Below are positions 44,709 through 54,321 of a stretch of 64,000 bases of DNA, piece by piece (the stretch's first letter is position 1; every line of letters begins with the position of its first letter). This DNA comes from Chitinophagaceae bacterium (GTDB lineage: Bacteria; Bacteroidota; Bacteroidia; Chitinophagales; Chitinophagaceae). The notes beneath the pieces are model-generated. The model had not been told where the DNA came from and ran no database searches. It saw only the letters and a program-made list of their open reading frames with translations. Position numbers and translations under genes: made by a program. The stretch spans positions 30,530-94,529 of the forward strand of contig JACSRW010000034.1 in assembly GCA_014879565.1 (NCBI GenBank). The letters run 5' to 3'.

Positions 44709-45704
44709 TCAGTAATACTTTTTATCCCGCAGATATTCGCGTACATATTCCCCCACACCATCTTCCAGTGAAGTGAATGGCGCTGTATAACCGGCAGCCC
44801 GGAGTTTGGTCATATCCGCTTCGGTGAAATACTGGTATTTATCCCGGATATCTTCCGGCATATCAATAAACTCAATTACAGGGGATATGCCCAATCCTGC
44901 AAAAGTGGCCAGGGCCAGGTCCCCGAAACTTCTCGCCTTACCCGTGCCGAGATTGTAAAGACCGGAAGCCGGTTGATTTATCATCAGCCAGGAACATACT
45001 GCGGCAATATCTTTTACATAAATAAAATCCCGCAGTTGCTGCCCGTCCCTGAAATCCGGGCGGTGGGATCTGAATAACTTAACCTTTCCCGTATCGCGGA
45101 TCTGGTTACGGGCGTGAAAAATGACACTGGCCATACGCGCCTTATGGTATTCATTCGGTCCATAGACATTGAAGAACTTAAGTCCCGCCCAGAAAGGTTG
45201 TCCGCTTTTCCCTTTTGTTTCTTTCAGGAGCCATTTGTCAAATTCATTCTTGGAAACGCCGTAGGGATTGAGGGGCACCAGTTTTTCCACCAGTTCATGG
45301 TCATCTTTATAGCCCTGTTCCCCGGCTCCGTACGTAGCGGCGGAGGATGCATAAACCAGGGGGATTGTATACTGGTTGCAGTAATGCCAGATTTTTTTTG
45401 AATATTCCAGGTTCAGCTTTTCATGCACCGCGTAATCAAACTCGGTTGTATCGGTTCGGGCCCCGAGGTGAAAGACAAATCCGATATCCGGTTTATGCTG
45501 GCTGAGCCAGTCAAAGAGGATTTCCCTGTCAACAGCCTGCAGGTATTTTTTCCCTTCGTAATTGGGTTTTTTATCGGCCCGGCTGAAATCATCCGAAATT
45601 GTTATCCGTTCATAACCTGCCCGATTCAGATAACCCAGGAGGTAGGATCCGATAAAGCCGGCAGCGCCGGTGAGCAGTATATGGGTGTCTTTATTTACTG
45701 GCAT
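44709..45704 (-). CDS. hldD: ADP-glyceromanno-heptose 6-epimerase
   Basis: An extended short-chain dehydrogenase of 331 residues, homologous to HldD/RfaD, which epimerises ADP-heptose for the LPS inner core. The Rossmann motif GAAGFIGSYLLGYL is near residue 14, FHLGARTDTTE near 80, SSAATYG near 120, and YGVSKNEFD with the catalytic Tyr/Lys near 148. It lies one base after purL, so it is likely read through from purL. Specificity among related epimerases is inferred. Confidence 0.88.
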   Translation of the reverse strand: MPVNKDTHILLTGAAGFIGSYLLGYLNRAGYERITISDDFSRADKKPNYEGKKYLQAVDREILFDWLSQHKPDIGFVFHLGARTDTTEFDYAVHEKLNLEYSKKIWHYCNQYTIPLVYASSAATYGAGEQGYKDDHELVEKLVPLNPYGVSKNEFDKWLLKETKGKSGQPFWAGLKFFNVYGPNEYHKARMASVIFHARNQIRDTGKVKLFRSHRPDFRDGQQLRDFIYVKDIAAVCSWLMINQPASGLYNLGTGKARSFGDLALATFAGLGISPVIEFIDMPEDIRDKYQYFTEADMTKLRAAGYTAPFTSLEDGVGEYVREYLRDKKYY

Positions 45705-45705
45705 A

Positions 45706-47940
45706 TCAGATCGTACTTAAGGCAGACCCCGCTTCTTCCCGGGATAGATAGTTACCGATCGCGTTGTCGTATTTTTCTTTCCAGGACTGAATCGTACCCC
45801 AGTCGCTGCCATCCACCAGCACTTCACCGCTGGTTACCAGGCCCAGTTCCGTATAGGGATGTGCGCCCAGTTCCTGCACCAGTTCCGGCAGTTTTTCTCT
45901 TTTCACAGTTACCATTACCCTGCTTTGTTTTTCACCAAACCAATAGGCATCTTTCCGGATCTGTCCGTCATCGGCGGTCACATCAAAACCCAGTCCGTTT
46001 ACAAAACCGGCTTCAAGCAGGGAAACAAACAAACCACCCTCACTGATATCATGCGCGGAAAGGATCAGTTCTTTCCGGATCAGTGTGCTGATTTTTTGCT
46101 GGAGGCTCCATTCCTCCTCCAGGTCAAACTCGGGTGCGGGTGAATAGTGTACTTTACAAATTTTGGCCAGGTACTGCGATGAAGCGATATCCGAAGAGGA
46201 AGACCCGATCAGGAGGATAAGGTCGCCCTGGTTTTTAAAAAAGAGGGTCATTTTTTTGTCCACATCTTCCAGCAGTCCCACCATACCGATGGTAGGTGTC
46301 GGGAAAACGGGTCCATCCGGATTCTGGTTATAAAAGCTGACATTCCCTCCGGTAACCGGGGTGTCAAATCTGCGGCAGGCTTCTCCCATCCCTTTTACGG
46401 CCTGCACGAACTGGTAGTATACTTCGGGATCGTAAGGGTTACCGAAATTGAGGCAATTCGTTACACCGAGAGGTTGTCCCCCGCTGCAAACAATATTCCG
46501 GGCTGCTTCGCTGACCGCAATCATAGCTCCCTTATACGGATCTGCGAACACATACCGGCTGTTGCAGTCGGTGGTCATGGCAATCCCTTTACGGCTGCCC
46601 TTGACCCAAACTACGGCCGCGTCTCCCGGTGCATTGGTGGAACTGTTGCCGGTACCCACCATACTGTCATATTGCTGATAGATCCATTTTTTGGAAGCGA
46701 TAGTGGGCAGTACAACCAGCGATTCTGCAATTTTTTTCAGGTTCTCCGGTACGGAAATAGTATCCGGGTTAAATTTCTTTATCTCTGCAAAATAGGCCGG
46801 CTCCTGATAAGCCCGCTCGTACTGGGGTGCCCCGCCGCCCAATACCAGTTCATGCGCGGGGATTGACGCATCCAGCTGACCGTTCATATAGAAATTCAGA
46901 ACCCCGTCATTGGTAACTTCACCGATCACTGAGCAGGGCAGATCCCATTTTTCAAAAACCTTCTGCACTTCCTCTTCTCTTCCTTTCTGCGCCACCAGGA
47001 GCATTCGTTCCTGGCTTTCGCTGAGCAGCAGTTCCCAGGTTTTCATGTTTTGCTGACGGGTAGGCACTTTATCCAGATCAATACGCATCCCCACCCCGCC
47101 TTTTGCGCTCATTTCCGCAGTGGAACAGATAATGCCCGCGGCGCCCATATCCTGCATCCCCACAACGGCACCGGTTTGTATGACTTCCAGGCAGGCTTCG
47201 AGTAGTTTTTTCTCCTGGAACGGGTCGCCCACCTGTACGGCCGGGAGTTCCCGGGCGCTTTCTTCAGTAATATCAGCCGATGCGAAAGAGGCCCCGCCGA
47301 TACCGTCTTTACCGGTGGCGCTTCCTACAAACATAACGGGATTCCCTTCGCCTTCTGCGGTGGCGGAAACAGTTTCACCCGCCTTTACGATACCCACACT
47401 CATGGCATTCACCAGGGGATTCGTATGATAACACTCATCAAAGTAAATTTCGCCCCCAACGGTAGGTACACCGAAGCAGTTGCCGTAATGCCCGATTCCG
47501 TGAACCACGCCTGATAACAGGTGTTGTGTTTTATCTTCTTCCAGTTTTCCAAAACGTAAGGAGTTCAGGGAAGCAATGGGGCGGGCACCCATGGTAAAGA
47601 TATCGCGGTGAATGCCCCCGACACCGGTCGCCGCTCCCTGAAAAGGTTCAATGGCGGAGGGGTGATTATGTGATTCAATTTTAAACACCACACCCAGTCC
47701 ATCCCCGATATCCATCAGGCCTGCATTTTCTTCACCGGCCTTAACCAGCATTCGGCCCCCTTCCCGGGGAAGGGTTTTCAGCCATTTGATGGAATTTTTA
47801 TAACTGCAGTGTTCACTCCACATGCCCGAAAAAGCGCAGAGCTCATTAAAATTGGGGGTACGGCCGAGCTTTTGCCTGATCAGTTCAAATTCTTCGGCTG
47901 TGAGACGCAGTTGTTCAGCGGTCTTTACGGTAACTTCCAT
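45706..47940 (-). CDS. purL: Phosphoribosylformylglycinamidine synthase subunit PurL (small form)
   Basis: Fourth step of purine synthesis. At 744 residues it is the small PurL, which works with separate PurS and PurQ; those are not in the window. Motifs: CAFSGMWSEHCSYKNSI, GDGLGVVFKIESHNHPSAIE, GVGGIHRDIFTMGARPI, and ALDCGM-like AHDISEGGLFVSLLE in the C-terminal ATP-binding half. ATG 47940 is chosen; the frame is open to 47961, but a -7 element lies across that site. Confidence 0.95.
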   Translation of the reverse strand: MEVTVKTAEQLRLTAEEFELIRQKLGRTPNFNELCAFSGMWSEHCSYKNSIKWLKTLPREGGRMLVKAGEENAGLMDIGDGLGVVFKIESHNHPSAIEPFQGAATGVGGIHRDIFTMGARPIASLNSLRFGKLEEDKTQHLLSGVVHGIGHYGNCFGVPTVGGEIYFDECYHTNPLVNAMSVGIVKAGETVSATAEGEGNPVMFVGSATGKDGIGGASFASADITEESARELPAVQVGDPFQEKKLLEACLEVIQTGAVVGMQDMGAAGIICSTAEMSAKGGVGMRIDLDKVPTRQQNMKTWELLLSESQERMLLVAQKGREEEVQKVFEKWDLPCSVIGEVTNDGVLNFYMNGQLDASIPAHELVLGGGAPQYERAYQEPAYFAEIKKFNPDTISVPENLKKIAESLVVLPTIASKKWIYQQYDSMVGTGNSSTNAPGDAAVVWVKGSRKGIAMTTDCNSRYVFADPYKGAMIAVSEAARNIVCSGGQPLGVTNCLNFGNPYDPEVYYQFVQAVKGMGEACRRFDTPVTGGNVSFYNQNPDGPVFPTPTIGMVGLLEDVDKKMTLFFKNQGDLILLIGSSSSDIASSQYLAKICKVHYSPAPEFDLEEEWSLQQKISTLIRKELILSAHDISEGGLFVSLLEAGFVNGLGFDVTADDGQIRKDAYWFGEKQSRVMVTVKREKLPELVQELGAHPYTELGLVTSGEVLVDGSDWGTIQSWKEKYDNAIGNYLSREEAGSALSTI

Positions 47941-47958
47941 GCAACAGGTATTAAAACG

Positions 47959-47966
47959 CAAAAGTA
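47959..47966 (-). promoter_or_regulatory. Probable -7 element of purL
   Basis: TACTTTTG on the minus strand matches TAnnTTTG and lies 19 bases before ATG 47940. It overlaps the alternative start codon at 47961, which argues for the shorter PurL. Confidence 0.4.
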
Positions 47967-48044
47967 ACGTTTGCCGCGGATTGCCGGCTCCGGACTTTTC
48001 AACTTTGTGCTGACAATCACGGTAAGATTGGCTATTATTGCGGC

Positions 48045-49316
48045 ATGCCGGAATATCTTCTTTTTGCGGGTTACCTGTTCCTCTTTTCCTGGCTGGTGAC
48101 CCGTGTAAAGTTCTTCACCCGCTGCGGACTGAGCAAAAGCCAGCTGGTGATTATTTTCCTGCTGAAAGTGCTGGCCGGTATCTTTTACGGCTGGATCGGC
48201 ATCTATTACGGCGGACATGCCAAAATGTGGGATACCTGGATCTTCCACCGGTTCAGTATGTATGAATATGAACTCCTTCTTACAGATCCCAGGGAATATC
48301 TCGGTAATCTTTTCCGGAACAGTTATGATGAAGGGCTGACCCGCTTCTTTGAGAGTGAGGGATCATACTGGAATGATTTAAAGGGGAGCATTTTCATCAA
48401 ACTGCTGTCTGTTTTTAATGTTTTCAGCCTGGGACACTATTATGTGAATGTCATCTTCTATTCATTCCTTTCCCTTTTTGGGATAGTGGGCTTTTTCCGG
48501 GTAGTGACGGATCTGATTCCCGGGCGTAAACTTCTGATTCTCTCCGCCCTTTTACTGGCGCCTTCCTTTTTATACTGGACCAGTGGTATTCATAAAGAAG
48601 GGATGATTTTCACCGGTATTGCCCTATGCCTGTACAGTATCTATTTCGCACACAAGGAGAAAAGATTCACTGCGGGGAAAATCACAGCCCTGATCACCGG
48701 GCTGCTGATGGTACTCACCTTGCGGAATTTCCTGATCGTACTGCTTGTTCCGGCATTGCTGACCTGGGTAACAGCCAACCGATTTCCGGCAAAAACCAAA
48801 CAGATCTTTGCCGGCTCTTACCTGTTATATATCCTGTTCTTTTTTACAGCCGGCTCCATCAGTCCCAAACTGGATTTTCCGGCGGCGGTCGCCAATAAAC
48901 AACAGGAATTTCTGAAAAGAACGGGCCGGGCTACCGTGGCGGTACAGTTACTTGAGCCCACTGCAGCCGGTTTCCTGAAAAACAGCGGACAAGCAATTTC
49001 TCTCTCTATGCTTCGCCCTTACCCCACTGATGTTCACAACCTGCTGTCCCTGGTATCGGCTGCGGAGATTAACCTGCTTCTTCTGCTGCTTATCCTTTTT
49101 TTATGGAAAAGGGAAAAGGGTCTTTTTTCCGATCCGTTCTGGTATTGCTGCCTGTTTTTTGCAATTTCCGTTCTGCTTTCTATTGGCTACAGTAATAACA
49201 ATATCGGCGCCATTGTGAGATACCGAAGCATCCTGGTACCAATGCTTGCAGTCCCATTGCTTACCGGAACAGACTGGGCTTATTACAAAAGAAAGCTATT
49301 CGGGAAATCAAATTAA
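48045..49316 (+). CDS. Polytopic membrane protein, unknown function
   Basis: A 423-residue integral membrane protein with about ten hydrophobic segments (for example LLFAGYLFLFSWLVT, VIFYSFLSLFGIVGFF, ITALITGLLMVLTLRNFLIV and LLLLLLILFLW). Its periplasmic-type loops carry FESEGSYWNDLKGSIFIKL and TSGIHKEGMIFTGIAL. This layout recalls GT-C type glycosyltransferases or O-antigen polymerase-like proteins, but I cannot confirm a motif. It is divergent from purL and stands alone; the 155 bases after it lead to glnN. Confidence 0.6.
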   Translation: MPEYLLFAGYLFLFSWLVTRVKFFTRCGLSKSQLVIIFLLKVLAGIFYGWIGIYYGGHAKMWDTWIFHRFSMYEYELLLTDPREYLGNLFRNSYDEGLTRFFESEGSYWNDLKGSIFIKLLSVFNVFSLGHYYVNVIFYSFLSLFGIVGFFRVVTDLIPGRKLLILSALLLAPSFLYWTSGIHKEGMIFTGIALCLYSIYFAHKEKRFTAGKITALITGLLMVLTLRNFLIVLLVPALLTWVTANRFPAKTKQIFAGSYLLYILFFFTAGSISPKLDFPAAVANKQQEFLKRTGRATVAVQLLEPTAAGFLKNSGQAISLSMLRPYPTDVHNLLSLVSAAEINLLLLLLILFLWKREKGLFSDPFWYCCLFFAISVLLSIGYSNNNIGAIVRYRSILVPMLAVPLLTGTDWAYYKRKLFGKSN

Positions 49317-49471
49317 TTATATTTCATATGTTTTATTTTTTCAACTAATGAACGTTTTTTTATAAATAACTTCACTTATTTATCACATTTTTTCCCCGAC
49401 AACCAGAATATTTCAATAAATAATTGGCAAAACAGGCATTATTCAGTTGATTTGTAAAAAAATTAACTCAA

Positions 49472-51661
49472 ATGTCATTACGTTTTAATGCAATTGGAGG
49501 TCTCTCTGCCAGAACGGATGTGAAAGTGGAGGGTTCTGCAAAAATCACCTCCATTTTTAACAGCAATGTGTTCACGCTGAAAACAGCCCGTGAATTCCTC
49601 AGCGATGAAGCCTTTAAAAGTCTGAAAGCTTCCATTAAAGCCGGTCATAAAATTGACCGTGCCATGGCCAATCAGATTGCCAATGGTATCCGTGCCTGGG
49701 CTGAACTCAAGGGAGTTACCCATTTCACACACTGGTTTCAGCCGCTGACCGGGACCACTGCAGAAAAACATGACTCTTTCTTTACCCTGAAAAGTGACGG
49801 CACCCCGATTGAACAATTTGAGGGAGATGCCCTGGTACAACAGGAGCCGGATGCCTCTTCATTTCCCAGTGGCGGCTTAAGGGCTACTTTTGAAGCCCGG
49901 GGTTATACAGCCTGGGACCCCTCCTCTCCTCCTTTTATAATGGAGATCGGACAGGGCAAGACCCTTTGCATTCCTACAATTTTTGTTTCGTATACCGGCG
50001 AATCCCTGGACTATAAAGCTCCGCTGCTGAAAGCACTGGATGCGCTGAATAAAGCAGCGGTTGACGTTTGCAACTATTTTGATAAAAACGTTACCCGTGT
50101 TACAGCCACCCTGGGCTGGGAGCAGGAATATTTCCTGGTAGATGAAGCCATGTACAACGCGCGTCCAGACCTGGTAATGACCGGTCGCACGGTTTACGGA
50201 CATTCTTCTGCCAAAAACCAGCAACTGGAAGATCACTATTTCGGCACCATTCCGGAAAGGGTTTATGCTTACATGCGCGATTTTGAAACAGAATCCTATA
50301 AACTGGGTATACCGCTCCGCACCCGACACAATGAGGTGGCCCCGGCCCAGTTTGAATGTGCCCCCATTTTTGAAGAAGTCAGTGTGGCCGTTGACCATAA
50401 TTCCCTGCTGATGGATGTGATGGACCGGGTAGCCCGCCGCCACAACCTGCGGGTTTTGTTACACGAAAAACCCTTTGCCGGTATTAACGGAAGCGGCAAA
50501 CACAATAACTGGAGTATGGCCACCGACACCGGGGTGAATCTCCTGGCTCCGGGAAAAACCCCGAAGACCAATCTCATGTTCCTCACCTTCTTTGTGAATA
50601 CTATCAAGGCAGTACATGACTATGCGGATATCCTCCGTGCGGCCATTGCCTCCGCCCCGAACGATCATCGCCTCGGTGCCAATGAAGCCCCTCCCGCCAT
50701 CATCTCTGTATTTATCGGCCAGTACCTGTCCAAGGTATTACAGGATGTGAAAGAAAGGGTGTCTGATAAAATGGACGAGACCGATGAAAGCATGCTGAAA
50801 ATTGATATCCACAAGAGTATTCCGGAACTGCTGATGGACAATACAGACCGTAACCGGACATCTCCCTTTGCTTTTACCGGGAATAAATTTGAGTTCCGGG
50901 CAGTAGGATCTTCCGCCAACTGCGCCAATCCCATGACGGTACTGAATACTATTATGGCTGAAACGCTGAAAAATTTCAAAAAGGAAGTGGACACCCTGAT
51001 TGAAAAAGGCGAGAAGAAAGAAATCGCGATCATGCATGTAATCCGCCAGTATATCGTTGACAGCGAAAAAGTGCTGTTTGAAGGCGACGGATACAGCGAA
51101 GCCTGGGAGAAAGAAGCAGAAAAGAGAGGCCTCCCCAATGTAAAAACAACTCCGCTGGCCCTTGATGCCATGGTAACAGACAAGGCTAAACACCTGTTTG
51201 AGAATAATGACATTTACAGCCATACGGAACTGGAAGCCCGGCACGAAATTGAACTGGAAAAGTATATCAAGAAAGTTCAGATTGAAAGCCGTATCATGGG
51301 TGAACTGGCAACCAGCCATGTATTACCCACAGCGATCCGTTACCAGAACCTGCTGGCCAATAATATCCGCGGGCTGAAAGAAGCCGGATTGTCAGATGCT
51401 GCTTTTGCGAACCAAAAACAGATCCTGGAAAAAATTTCGGAGCACATCAATAAAACAGCTGACCTGGTGGAGAAAATGATTGAAGCCCGGAAAGTTTGCA
51501 ACAATATGGACAATACCCGCACCAAGGCCATTGCATACCAGAGCCAGGTAAAAGACAGCTTCTTTGACCAGATCCGGTATCATGTTGACAAACTTGAGTT
51601 ACTGGTGGATGACCGCGAATGGTACCTGCCGAAATACCGGGAAATGCTTTTCCTCCGCTAA
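49472..51661 (+). CDS. glnN: Type III glutamine synthetase
   Basis: A 729-residue GSIII, the class common in Bacteroidota. The N-terminal domain includes FTHWFQPLTGTTAEKHDSF; catalytic-core motifs are GWEQEYFLVDE, EVAPAQFECAPIF, LHEKPFAGINGSGKHNNWS and NRTSPFAFTGNKFEFRAVGS. C-terminal coiled helices (LEKISEHINKTADLVEKMIE) are usual for the family. An AT-rich leader of about 150 bases upstream could carry nitrogen control, but no named site is recognised. A terminator follows at 51691. Confidence 0.96.
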   Translation: MSLRFNAIGGLSARTDVKVEGSAKITSIFNSNVFTLKTAREFLSDEAFKSLKASIKAGHKIDRAMANQIANGIRAWAELKGVTHFTHWFQPLTGTTAEKHDSFFTLKSDGTPIEQFEGDALVQQEPDASSFPSGGLRATFEARGYTAWDPSSPPFIMEIGQGKTLCIPTIFVSYTGESLDYKAPLLKALDALNKAAVDVCNYFDKNVTRVTATLGWEQEYFLVDEAMYNARPDLVMTGRTVYGHSSAKNQQLEDHYFGTIPERVYAYMRDFETESYKLGIPLRTRHNEVAPAQFECAPIFEEVSVAVDHNSLLMDVMDRVARRHNLRVLLHEKPFAGINGSGKHNNWSMATDTGVNLLAPGKTPKTNLMFLTFFVNTIKAVHDYADILRAAIASAPNDHRLGANEAPPAIISVFIGQYLSKVLQDVKERVSDKMDETDESMLKIDIHKSIPELLMDNTDRNRTSPFAFTGNKFEFRAVGSSANCANPMTVLNTIMAETLKNFKKEVDTLIEKGEKKEIAIMHVIRQYIVDSEKVLFEGDGYSEAWEKEAEKRGLPNVKTTPLALDAMVTDKAKHLFENNDIYSHTELEARHEIELEKYIKKVQIESRIMGELATSHVLPTAIRYQNLLANNIRGLKEAGLSDAAFANQKQILEKISEHINKTADLVEKMIEARKVCNNMDNTRTKAIAYQSQVKDSFFDQIRYHVDKLELLVDDREWYLPKYREMLFLR

Positions 51662-51690
51662 TGAATACATTTCATCTCTTCCCGATAAAA

Positions 51691-51710
51691 AACCCGTCTT
51701 CAGACGGGTT
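51691..51710 (+). terminator. Terminator after glnN
   Basis: Perfect 9-bp stem AACCCGTCT (51691-51699) with AGACGGGTT (51702-51710), followed by T7. Confidence 0.85.
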
Positions 51711-51728
51711 TTTTTTGCTGACGCACCA

Positions 51729-51763
51729 CTCACTACTCACCTCTCACTACTCACTACTCACCA
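51729..51763. repeat. Heptamer tandem repeat array, unit CTCACTA
   Basis: Five consecutive 7-base units: CTCACTA, CTCACCT, CTCACTA, CTCACTA, CTCACCA. It lies between the glnN terminator and the stop of the convergent dipeptidase. Same period as the other arrays in the window but a different unit. Confidence 0.85.
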
Positions 51764-51796
51764 CATGCATGAGCTCAGCGAATTGAGCAGGCAAAT

Positions 51797-52999
51797 TTAC
51801 TCATTCATATTCTCTCTCATTACCCGCAGCACATTCCCGCCCAGTATACGCCTGATGGAGCGGCGTGAATATCCCCGCTTAATCAGTTCTTCCGTGATTT
51901 TCGGGTAAGTAGTTACATCTTCCAGGCCAACCGGAACAGAACTGACACCGTCATAATCCGATCCGATTCCAACATACTTATCCCCAACCAGTTTAACGAT
52001 ATAATCAATATGGTCTGCCAGCTCAGCAAGAGTGGGCCGGGCAGCCTGCATGACCGAATCATAATTTTTCTGCCAGTTTTCCATCAACCGGGCACTGTCT
52101 GCCGCTGACAAACCGGCTGCCTGCCGGCTCAGTAAGAATTTGTCTGCAAGCAGTTTTGTCTGCAGCTCATCATAAGTCCGGCTGATAAAGCCTGAATAAA
52201 AATTTGTACAGATTACCCCTCCGTTTGCCGCAACAGATTTTATTTGTTCATCTTTTACGTTCCGGAATACAGGACATAAGCTCCAGACGGAACTGTGTGA
52301 TAGTATCACCGGTTTTTTTGTAACCGCCATTACATCATAAAATGTCTGCTCGCCTGCATGGGAGAGGTCTACCATCACCCCCAGTTCATTCAGCCTTTCC
52401 ACCACTTTTTTTCCAAAATCACTGAGCCCCTTCCGGATACCGGGACGTTGTGTTTCATCCATGGCACTGCTGGCCCAGGAAGTGCTGTTATTCCAGGTGA
52501 GGGTCAGGTACCGCATACCCCTTGCATAGAGAGAGTCAAGTTTGGAAAAATCTTCCTCTATCATATGCCCGCCTTCCACGCCGATCAGTGCCACCAGTTT
52601 GTTCCGGTGAACGGATTTTTTTACATCCGTGCAGGAGCCGGCAAAACTCATCCTGTCCGGATTACGCAATATGATATGATGCAGGGAGTCAATTTCCTCC
52701 AGGGCATCAGCAAAAAACCCCTCCGGCCGGCGGGATTTTTCACCAGTCCAAACGGAAAAAAACTGCACATCCACCCCGCCCTTGCGCCACCGGTAAAGGT
52801 CACTGTGACCGGTTTGCAGGCGGCTGGTAATATCATGACCGGCCAGAACCAGATCAGTCAGGCAGTCATTATGTGTATCCACCAGGATAGCTCTTTTGTG
52901 CAGTTTTGCGGGATCCTGTGAATGGCTAATCAGGGCCCAGCCACTGAAAAGCAACAGATAAAATAGCCTTATGCCGGGGTGTAAGACCGAGATTTTCAT
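51797..52999 (-). CDS. Membrane dipeptidase (M19, renal dipeptidase family)
   Basis: A 400-residue exported zinc dipeptidase. ATG 52999 is chosen over a TTG two codons upstream. A signal peptide (FYLLLFSGWALISHSQ) precedes the amidohydrolase barrel: DTHNDCLTDL with metal ligands, LIGVEGGHMIEEDFSKLDSL, VMVDLSHAGEQTFYDV, PVILSHSSVWSLCP, and VGIGSDYDGVSSVP. Members cleave L/D dipeptides, possibly of peptidoglycan origin. The C-terminus ends at GNVLRVMRENM. Confidence 0.9.
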   Translation of the reverse strand: MKISVLHPGIRLFYLLLFSGWALISHSQDPAKLHKRAILVDTHNDCLTDLVLAGHDITSRLQTGHSDLYRWRKGGVDVQFFSVWTGEKSRRPEGFFADALEEIDSLHHIILRNPDRMSFAGSCTDVKKSVHRNKLVALIGVEGGHMIEEDFSKLDSLYARGMRYLTLTWNNSTSWASSAMDETQRPGIRKGLSDFGKKVVERLNELGVMVDLSHAGEQTFYDVMAVTKKPVILSHSSVWSLCPVFRNVKDEQIKSVAANGGVICTNFYSGFISRTYDELQTKLLADKFLLSRQAAGLSAADSARLMENWQKNYDSVMQAARPTLAELADHIDYIVKLVGDKYVGIGSDYDGVSSVPVGLEDVTTYPKITEELIKRGYSRRSIRRILGGNVLRVMRENMNE

Positions 53000-53114
53000 T
53001 GCCAAAATGTTAAATTAAACGGAAACGCAGCTTTACCACCGAATTTAGAGCAAAGCGGCCACAAAAGAAGTAACCAGGTTGTTTTTTGGCCCGGTTTTTT
53101 TAGACCTTTGCTAT

Positions 53115-53513
53115 ATGCGTATTCTTTTTTTTATCCTGCTTTTTGCCGTCAGGGGCAGTGCCTGGTCCCAGCAGGTAGACAGCATTTATTTTCACCTGTA
53201 TACCGACAGCCTGAAGAAAGGGCAGCATAATTATATCAATGTGGATGGAAAACTGAATAACGGACGCTGGATTCCCCTGACCGCCAGGGAAGTGGAGTTT
53301 TATTGCGCCACGGCTGTTTTCCAGGGCAACGAACTGATCATCCCCGTTGATTTCAGCGGCGAGAAAGTCACAGTGAAAGCAACCCTAAAAGCAAATCCCC
53401 GGATGGTCATTGAGCGGACTATCTGGATAAAAAAGTTGCCCGATCCGGAGTTGAAGGGAGACGGGAGATGGGAGATGGGAGACGGGAGATGGGAGATGGG
53501 AGACGGGAGTTAG
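53115..53513 (+). CDS. Small secreted protein with repeat-derived C-terminus
   Basis: A 132-residue exported protein of unknown function. ATG 53115 gives a signal peptide (RILFFILLFAVRGSAWSQQ); the open frame back to 53079 does not. The mature domain is beta-rich (YINVDGKLNNGRWIPLTARE, EKVTVKATLKANPRMVIERT). The last residues, GDGRWEMGDGRWEMGDGS, are the translation of a 7-base tandem repeat, giving a 7-residue peptide repeat. Without the array the protein would probably end soon after KKLPDPELK. Confidence 0.7.
   Translation: MRILFFILLFAVRGSAWSQQVDSIYFHLYTDSLKKGQHNYINVDGKLNNGRWIPLTAREVEFYCATAVFQGNELIIPVDFSGEKVTVKATLKANPRMVIERTIWIKKLPDPELKGDGRWEMGDGRWEMGDGS
53456..53511. repeat. Heptamer tandem repeat array, unit GGGAGAY, inside a gene end
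   Basis: Eight consecutive 7-base units: GGGAGAC, GGGAGAT, GGGAGAT, GGGAGAC, GGGAGAT, GGGAGAT, GGGAGAC, GGGAGTT. It forms the 3' end of the 53115 coding sequence; the stop codon TAG overlaps the last base. Confidence 0.9.
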
Positions 53514-53558
53514 CGGGTGCGAAATGGGAAAATGGAAGGACTTACTAATAAAAAAAGA

Positions 53559-53575
53559 ATCCCGCAGGGCGGGAT
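53559..53575 (-). terminator. Bidirectional terminator between the 53115 gene and the aldolase
   Basis: Seven-bp stem ATCCCGC (53559-53565) with GCGGGAT (53569-53575), A-rich on the left and T-rich on the right, so it can end transcripts from both sides. Confidence 0.75.
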
Positions 53576-53602
53576 CCTTTTTTTATTTATAGTTCAGTAA
53601 GA

Positions 53603-54256
53603 TCAGGAGAACTTTTTGGCATCTTCCAGGAATTTGGCGAGTCCGATATCTGTAAGAGGATGTTTCAGCAGACCCAGGATAGAATCGAGCGGACAGGTAC
53701 AAACATCAGCGCCGGCTTCCGCACATTTTACAATATGCAGCGCATTGCGGATAGAAGCGGCCAGGATTTCTGTTTTAAAACCCTGTACGGAATAAATATG
53801 AGAGATCTGGGAAATCAGTTCAATGCCGTCCCAGTTGCTGTCATCCAGACGGCCGATGAATGGGGAAAGATAGGTAGCGCCTGCCTTGGCGGCCAGTATG
53901 GCCTGTCCCGCAGAAAATACCAGGGTACAGTTGGTACGGATGCCATTATCGGAAAACCATTTGATGGCCTTAATACCGTCTTTTATCATGGGAACTTTCA
54001 CCACAATATTGGGATGTATAGCGGCCAGTTTTTTTCCCTCTTCCACAATGGCACTGAATTCAGTGGAAATCACTTCCGCGCTGATATCGCCATCCACCAT
54101 TTCACAAATGGTTTTATAGTGATTCAGCACCGCTTCCTCTCCTTTAATTCCTTCTTTTGCCATGAGGGAAGGGTTGGTGGTTACCCCGTCAAGGATGCCG
54201 AGTTCATTTGCTTCCCGGATTTGTGCCAGATTAGCGGTATCAATAAAAAATTTCAT
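53603..54256 (-). CDS. Transaldolase-like / fructose-6-phosphate aldolase family protein
   Basis: A 217-residue class I aldolase of the small transaldolase (TalC/FSA) subfamily. It opens MKFFIDTANLAQIREANELG and has LDGVTTNPSLMAKEG, the Schiff-base lysine in NIVVKVPMIKDG near residue 85, and GATYLSPFIGRLDD. Members act as transaldolase in the pentose phosphate pathway or as fructose-6-phosphate aldolase; sequence alone does not decide. The start is clear, and a terminator follows. Confidence 0.9.
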   Translation of the reverse strand: MKFFIDTANLAQIREANELGILDGVTTNPSLMAKEGIKGEEAVLNHYKTICEMVDGDISAEVISTEFSAIVEEGKKLAAIHPNIVVKVPMIKDGIKAIKWFSDNGIRTNCTLVFSAGQAILAAKAGATYLSPFIGRLDDSNWDGIELISQISHIYSVQGFKTEILAASIRNALHIVKCAEAGADVCTCPLDSILGLLKHPLTDIGLAKFLEDAKKFS

Positions 54257-54321
54257 GTTGGTAGATTTGAAAGGTATATGCCGGAGTAGTCCTCCTTCGC
54301 ATCGCTATGGAGGGTAAAAAA

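Noticed and set aside
47941..47961. Longer PurL start at 47961
   Set aside because: A -7-like element TACTTTTG (47959-47966) overlaps it, and MEVTVKT at 47940 matches the usual start of the protein better.
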